From an uncultured Acetobacteraceae bacterium (GTDB lineage: Bacteria; Pseudomonadota; Alphaproteobacteria; Acetobacterales; Acetobacteraceae), in NCBI GenBank assembly GCA_937874445.1, contig CALNAL010000074.1:1-7752 (forward strand): DNA of 7,752 nt. Reading direction: 5' to 3'. Shown here in pieces: positions 5,787 through 7,752 of this stretch; positions within the stretch are counted from its first letter, which is position 1; each line of letters begins with the position of its first letter. The position numbers and the translations under genes are program-made. A model generated the notes under the pieces. It did no database searches. It was not told the DNA's origin and was given only the letters and a program-made list of their open reading frames with translations.

Positions 5787-6424
5787 ACGCCGCCGCCGAA
5801 CCGATCCGCTACGTCGCCAAGAACATGCGCCTCGACCAGCGGCTGATCGCCGAGATGGTGGAGGCCGGCAGCCGCGTGCTCGACATCGGCTGCGGTGACG
5901 GCGCCCTCATCGAATATCTCTCGCGCACCCGCGGCTGCGACGCGCGCGGCATCGAGATCGACATGGCCGAGGTCACCCACGCCGTCGGCCGCGGCCTGCC
6001 CGTCATGCACGGCGACGCCGATGCCGACCTCGCCCAGTATCCCGACGGCGCCTTCGACTACGTGGTGCTCTCGCGCACCCTCCAGGCGGTGGAAAAGCCC
6101 CGCGAGGTGCTGCGCCAGATGCTGCGCATCGGCGCCCGCGCCGTGGTCAGCTTCCCCAACTTCGGCCACTGGCAGCTGCGCTGGCAGCTCCTCACCCGCG
6201 GACGCATGCCGATGACCTCGGTGTGGGGCCGCTATTGGTACGAAACCCCCAACATCCACCCCTGCACCATCCGCGACTTCTTCGACCTCTGCACCCAGGA
6301 GGGCTACCGCGTGGAACGCTGGCTCGCGGTGGACGACGCCGGCCAGCGCTCGCCCTGGCGGCGCGCCCCCCGCCTCGCCAACCTGTTCGGCGAGCAGGCG
6401 CTCTTCCTGCTGCGGAAGGCATAG
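5783..6424 (+). CDS. metW: Methionine biosynthesis protein MetW
   Basis: Protein of 213 residues with a class I methyltransferase-like fold, the standard MetW length. The SAM-binding glycine loop VLDIGCGDG is at 32-40, the acidic end of strand two GIEID at 56-60, and the MetW signatures LSRTLQAVEKP (96-106), SFPNFGHW (123-130) and RYWYETPNIH (150-159) are all present. MetW is nearly always paired with MetX and is thought to support homoserine acyltransferase activity, probably through complex formation; a methyl acceptor is not established. The start overlaps the metX stop by four bases (ATGA, 5783-5786), and AGAGAGGAG at about 5765-5773 is a strong ribosome binding site inside the 3' end of metX. 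The stop codon is followed within three bases by the first hairpin of repeat copy B, which may end or protect the mRNA. Confidence 0.96.
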   Translation: MNAAAEPIRYVAKNMRLDQRLIAEMVEAGSRVLDIGCGDGALIEYLSRTRGCDARGIEIDMAEVTHAVGRGLPVMHGDADADLAQYPDGAFDYVVLSRTLQAVEKPREVLRQMLRIGARAVVSFPNFGHWQLRWQLLTRGRMPMTSVWGRYWYETPNIHPCTIRDFFDLCTQEGYRVERWLAVDDAGQRSPWRRAPRLANLFGEQALFLLRKA

Positions 6425-6524
6425 AAGCTTTTTGCCTTCCGGAAAAAGCAGCAAAAGGACTTTTGTTCGTTAAGGCTCCGCGCCCGCCCCAGGCGCGAAG
6501 CCCTTAACGAATGAAGCTTTCCTG

Positions 6525-6548
6525 GTTCTCCTTTCCCGAAAGGAGAAC
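6525..6548. terminator. Perfect 10-bp hairpin between convergent genes, possible bidirectional terminator
   Basis: GTTCTCCTTT (6525-6534), loop CCCG, AAAGGAGAAC (6539-6548) lies between metW (plus) and the EamA gene (minus), 54 bases from the EamA stop. It is identical to the hairpin downstream of tyrA. There is no U-tract directly after it in either direction, so factor-independent termination is uncertain. Confidence 0.4.
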
Positions 6549-6550
6549 AC

Positions 6551-6590
6551 CTTGCCTTGCCTTGCCTTGCCTTCCCTTGCCTTGCCCTGC
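6551..6590. repeat. CTTGC pentanucleotide tandem repeat
   Basis: Eight consecutive five-base units: four CTTGC (6551-6570), CTTCC, two CTTGC (6576-6585) and CCTGC. Six of eight are perfect. The same place in repeat copy A (about 1485-1500) holds only two or three such units, so unit number differs between copies, as expected from replication slippage. It is non-coding, just downstream of the EamA gene on the minus strand. Confidence 0.93.
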
Positions 6591-6602
6591 CGAACGGGCC
6601 TT

Positions 6603-7460
6603 TCAGCCCCGCCGCCGTCGCTCGCGCGAGGCATTGTAGAGTCCGCTCGCCATGATGATCCCCGCGCCCGTCAGGGTCATCGCATCGGGGATGCCGCCGA
6701 ACAGCAGCCACCCGTAGAAGCCGGAGTAGAGCAGCTGCAGATACGAGATGGGCGCCAGCACCGAGGCCTGTGCCCGCCGGTAGGCCAGCACCGTCAGGTA
6801 GTGCGCGCCCGAGGAGAACAGCCCGATCGCCAGGCCCTCCGCCACCTGGAACGCCGAGGGGAAGCGGAAGTCGAACGGCAGCAGGGCGCTGATCACCACG
6901 AATCCCGTCAGCCCCGACCACAGCATGGTGGTGCTGTTGCGCTCCCCGGCCAGCTTGCGCGTGAGGATCACCGCGCTCGACCAGCCCAGCGAGGAGGTGA
7001 GGGTAATCAGCGCCGCCGGCTGGAAGGCGGAGGTGCCGGGGCGGATCACCACCAGCACGCCGATCATCCCCGCCGCCACCACCAGCCAGCGCCGCAGACC
7101 CACCTTCTCGTGCAGGAACGGAACCGAGAGCACGGTGATGAGAATGGGCGAGAGAAAGGCGATGGCGGTCGCATCCGCGAGCGGCAGGTAGTGCGTCGAG
7201 GCGTTGAAGCAGACCGCCGAGACCGTCATCCCCAGGCCGCGGCAGAACTGCAACCGGGGATGGTGGGTGCGCAGCCACAGATGCCGCCGTCCGCCCCCCA
7301 GCTGCATCGCCACGGCCACGCCCACGAAGGCCAGATAGCGCAGCCAGCCGATCTCGATGGCGGGCAGCGTCTCGATCAGGTGCTTGCCGAGAGCGTCGGA
7401 GGTGCTGAACATCAGCAGCGCGACCAGCAGCAGCCCGATGCCGCGCAGGGAATTGTTCAT
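6603..7460 (-). CDS. EamA/DMT superfamily transporter, ten predicted membrane helices
   Basis: Protein of 285 residues in the inner membrane, with two repeated EamA domains at about 6-138 and 150-275, each of five helices. The first repeat ends with the classic LRRWLVVAAGMIGVLVVIRPG (122-142), preceded by LSPILITVLSVPFLHEKV; the second has SYLQLLYSGFYGWLLFGGIPDAMTLTGAGIIMASG (239-273). The C-terminus is strongly basic (SRERRRRG), fitting a cytoplasmic tail by the positive-inside rule. Family members export amino acids, purines or other metabolites; the substrate here cannot be deduced. The start at 7460 puts helix one directly at the N-terminus, as usual; an in-frame upstream ATG at 7643 would add an arginine-rich tail that overlaps hypF and is not believable. 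There is no clear ribosome binding site. It is convergent with metW and divergent from hypF, so it is likely a single-gene transcript. Confidence 0.93.
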   Translation of the reverse strand: MNNSLRGIGLLLVALLMFSTSDALGKHLIETLPAIEIGWLRYLAFVGVAVAMQLGGGRRHLWLRTHHPRLQFCRGLGMTVSAVCFNASTHYLPLADATAIAFLSPILITVLSVPFLHEKVGLRRWLVVAAGMIGVLVVIRPGTSAFQPAALITLTSSLGWSSAVILTRKLAGERNSTTMLWSGLTGFVVISALLPFDFRFPSAFQVAEGLAIGLFSSGAHYLTVLAYRRAQASVLAPISYLQLLYSGFYGWLLFGGIPDAMTLTGAGIIMASGLYNASRERRRRG

Positions 7461-7538
7461 GGAGCGAGACCGGAGTGAGGGGAAGGTGAGGATGAATCGC
7501 GCATGTGCGCCGGAGACTCCGCCGATGCAAGGGCGTCG
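7461..7538. promoter_or_regulatory. Short divergent gap between EamA gene and hypF
   Basis: 78 bases separate the two divergent starts. AAGGG at 7529-7533, five bases before ATG 7539, is the hypF ribosome binding site. GAGG at 7488-7491 precedes an alternative in-frame ATG at 7503. I see no convincing -35/-10 pair on either strand. Confidence 0.4.
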
Positions 7539-7752
7539 ATGAGCCGGCAGACGCTCCCGCCGCCCGGCCCGCCGCCCGGCCCGTCGCAGCGCCTGCGTCT
7601 GCGGGTGCGCGGCACGGTGCAGGGGGTGGGCATGCGTCCGCACCTCTGGCGCCTGGCCGCCACCCTGGGGCTGAGCGGCACCGTGCGCAACGATGCCGAG
7701 GGCGTGCTGGCCGAGGTGCAGGGCCCCCGCGCCGCCGAGTTCGCCCCCGCGC
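7539..7752 (+). CDS. hypF: HypF [NiFe]-hydrogenase maturation carbamoyltransferase, N-terminal fragment
   Basis: The frame is open from ATG 7539 to the window end (71 codons), with no stop. After a proline-rich leader (PPPGPPPGP, residues 7-15, encoded by two exact 12-bp repeats at 7560-7583) comes an acylphosphatase-like domain: RLRLRVRGTVQGVGMRPHLW (18-37), then GTVRNDAEGVLAEVQG (47-62). The catalytic-type Arg33 in the GxVQGVGxRP loop and Asn51 in NDAEG are present. The RP after the loop and the NDAxGV motif are typical of HypF and distinguish it from free-standing acylphosphatase. HypF uses carbamoyl phosphate and ATP to make the thiocarbamate on HypE that becomes the cyanide ligands of the hydrogenase iron. 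The zinc-finger, YrdC-like and Kae1-like domains would lie beyond the window. A free acylphosphatase is the main alternative. ATG 7503 in frame is another possible start, but 7539 has the better AAGGG. Confidence 0.85.
   Translation, partial: MSRQTLPPPGPPPGPSQRLRLRVRGTVQGVGMRPHLWRLAATLGLSGTVRNDAEGVLAEVQGPRAAEFAPA

Larger units (their letters stand above)
6425..6602. repeat. Dispersed intergenic hairpin repeat, copy B
   Basis: This fills the whole gap between the convergent metW and EamA genes and resembles 1351-1517, with 53 of 54 identical bases in the core (6500-6553). It holds three stem-loops: 6427-6436 with 6441-6449 (9 bp with one bulge), right after the metW stop; the long arm TTCGTTAAGG (6466-6475) with CCTTAACGAA (6502-6511), extended inward by CGCGCC (6479-6484) and GGCGCG (6492-6497); and 6525-6534/6539-6548. 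The left arm of the second hairpin is intact here but decayed in copy A (near 1400-1413). The element runs in the same orientation relative to the downstream minus-strand gene end in both copies. It probably belongs to a genome-wide family; a count of other copies would decide. Confidence 0.88.

Noticed and set aside
4514..6424. Plus-strand frame that would extend metW upstream across metX
   Set aside because: The upstream part is an arginine/proline-rich shadow of metX; MetW starts at 5783 with a strong ribosome binding site and the ATGA overlap.
6304..7530. Minus-strand frame of 408 codons overlapping the EamA gene and metW end
   Set aside because: It is out of frame with the membrane protein and reads through the hairpin repeat and CTTGC tract; no family resemblance.
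7560..7583. Two exact 12-bp tandem units in hypF
   Set aside because: They simply encode PPPG twice in a proline-rich N-terminal leader; too short to treat as a separate element.

Overview
This is a GC-rich (codon third positions almost all G/C) proteobacterial chromosomal segment. The gene order chorismate mutase-like / hisC / tyrA facing metX-metW, the sequence style, and an intergenic hairpin repeat of AAGGACTTTT / TTCTCCTTTCCC type all point to an alphaproteobacterium of the order Rhodospirillales, most likely Acetobacteraceae. That assignment is inference. The window starts at a contig end: positions 14-42 match the Illumina P5 oligo at 28 of 29 bases, so bases 1 to about 42 are not genomic.

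Layout. (1) 43-988, minus strand: methionine ABC importer genes, metQ followed by the first 40 codons of metN, which is cut off by the adapter. (2) 989-1517: a long gene-free stretch with a candidate metQ promoter, a leader rich in hairpins, and copy A of a dispersed hairpin repeat next to the tyrA stop codon. (3) 1518-4433, minus strand: a tightly overlapping three-gene operon in the order chorismate mutase-like, hisC, tyrA, covering chorismate to prephenate to tyrosine, with HisC as the aminotransferase. (4) 4434-4559: a 126-bp divergent intergenic region. (5) 4560-6424, plus strand: metX-metW, overlapping by ATGA, for acylation of homoserine and methionine synthesis. (6) 6425-6602: copy B of the hairpin repeat, carrying a (CTTGC)n pentanucleotide tract, between convergent genes. 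(7) 6603-7460, minus strand: a ten-helix EamA/DMT exporter. (8) 7539-7752, plus strand: the N-terminal acylphosphatase domain of HypF, cut by the window end, suggesting that [NiFe]-hydrogenase maturation genes follow.

The genes are mostly amino-acid metabolism: methionine uptake (metQN), methionine synthesis (metXW) and the aromatic branch (chorismate mutase-like, hisC, tyrA). There is no phage, transposase, CRISPR array, tRNA or rRNA. The points most worth a second look are the adapter artefact that truncates metN, the two-copy structured repeat placed right at gene 3' ends, and the chorismate mutase whose C-terminal half looks like a collapsed prephenate dehydratase plus ACT module.
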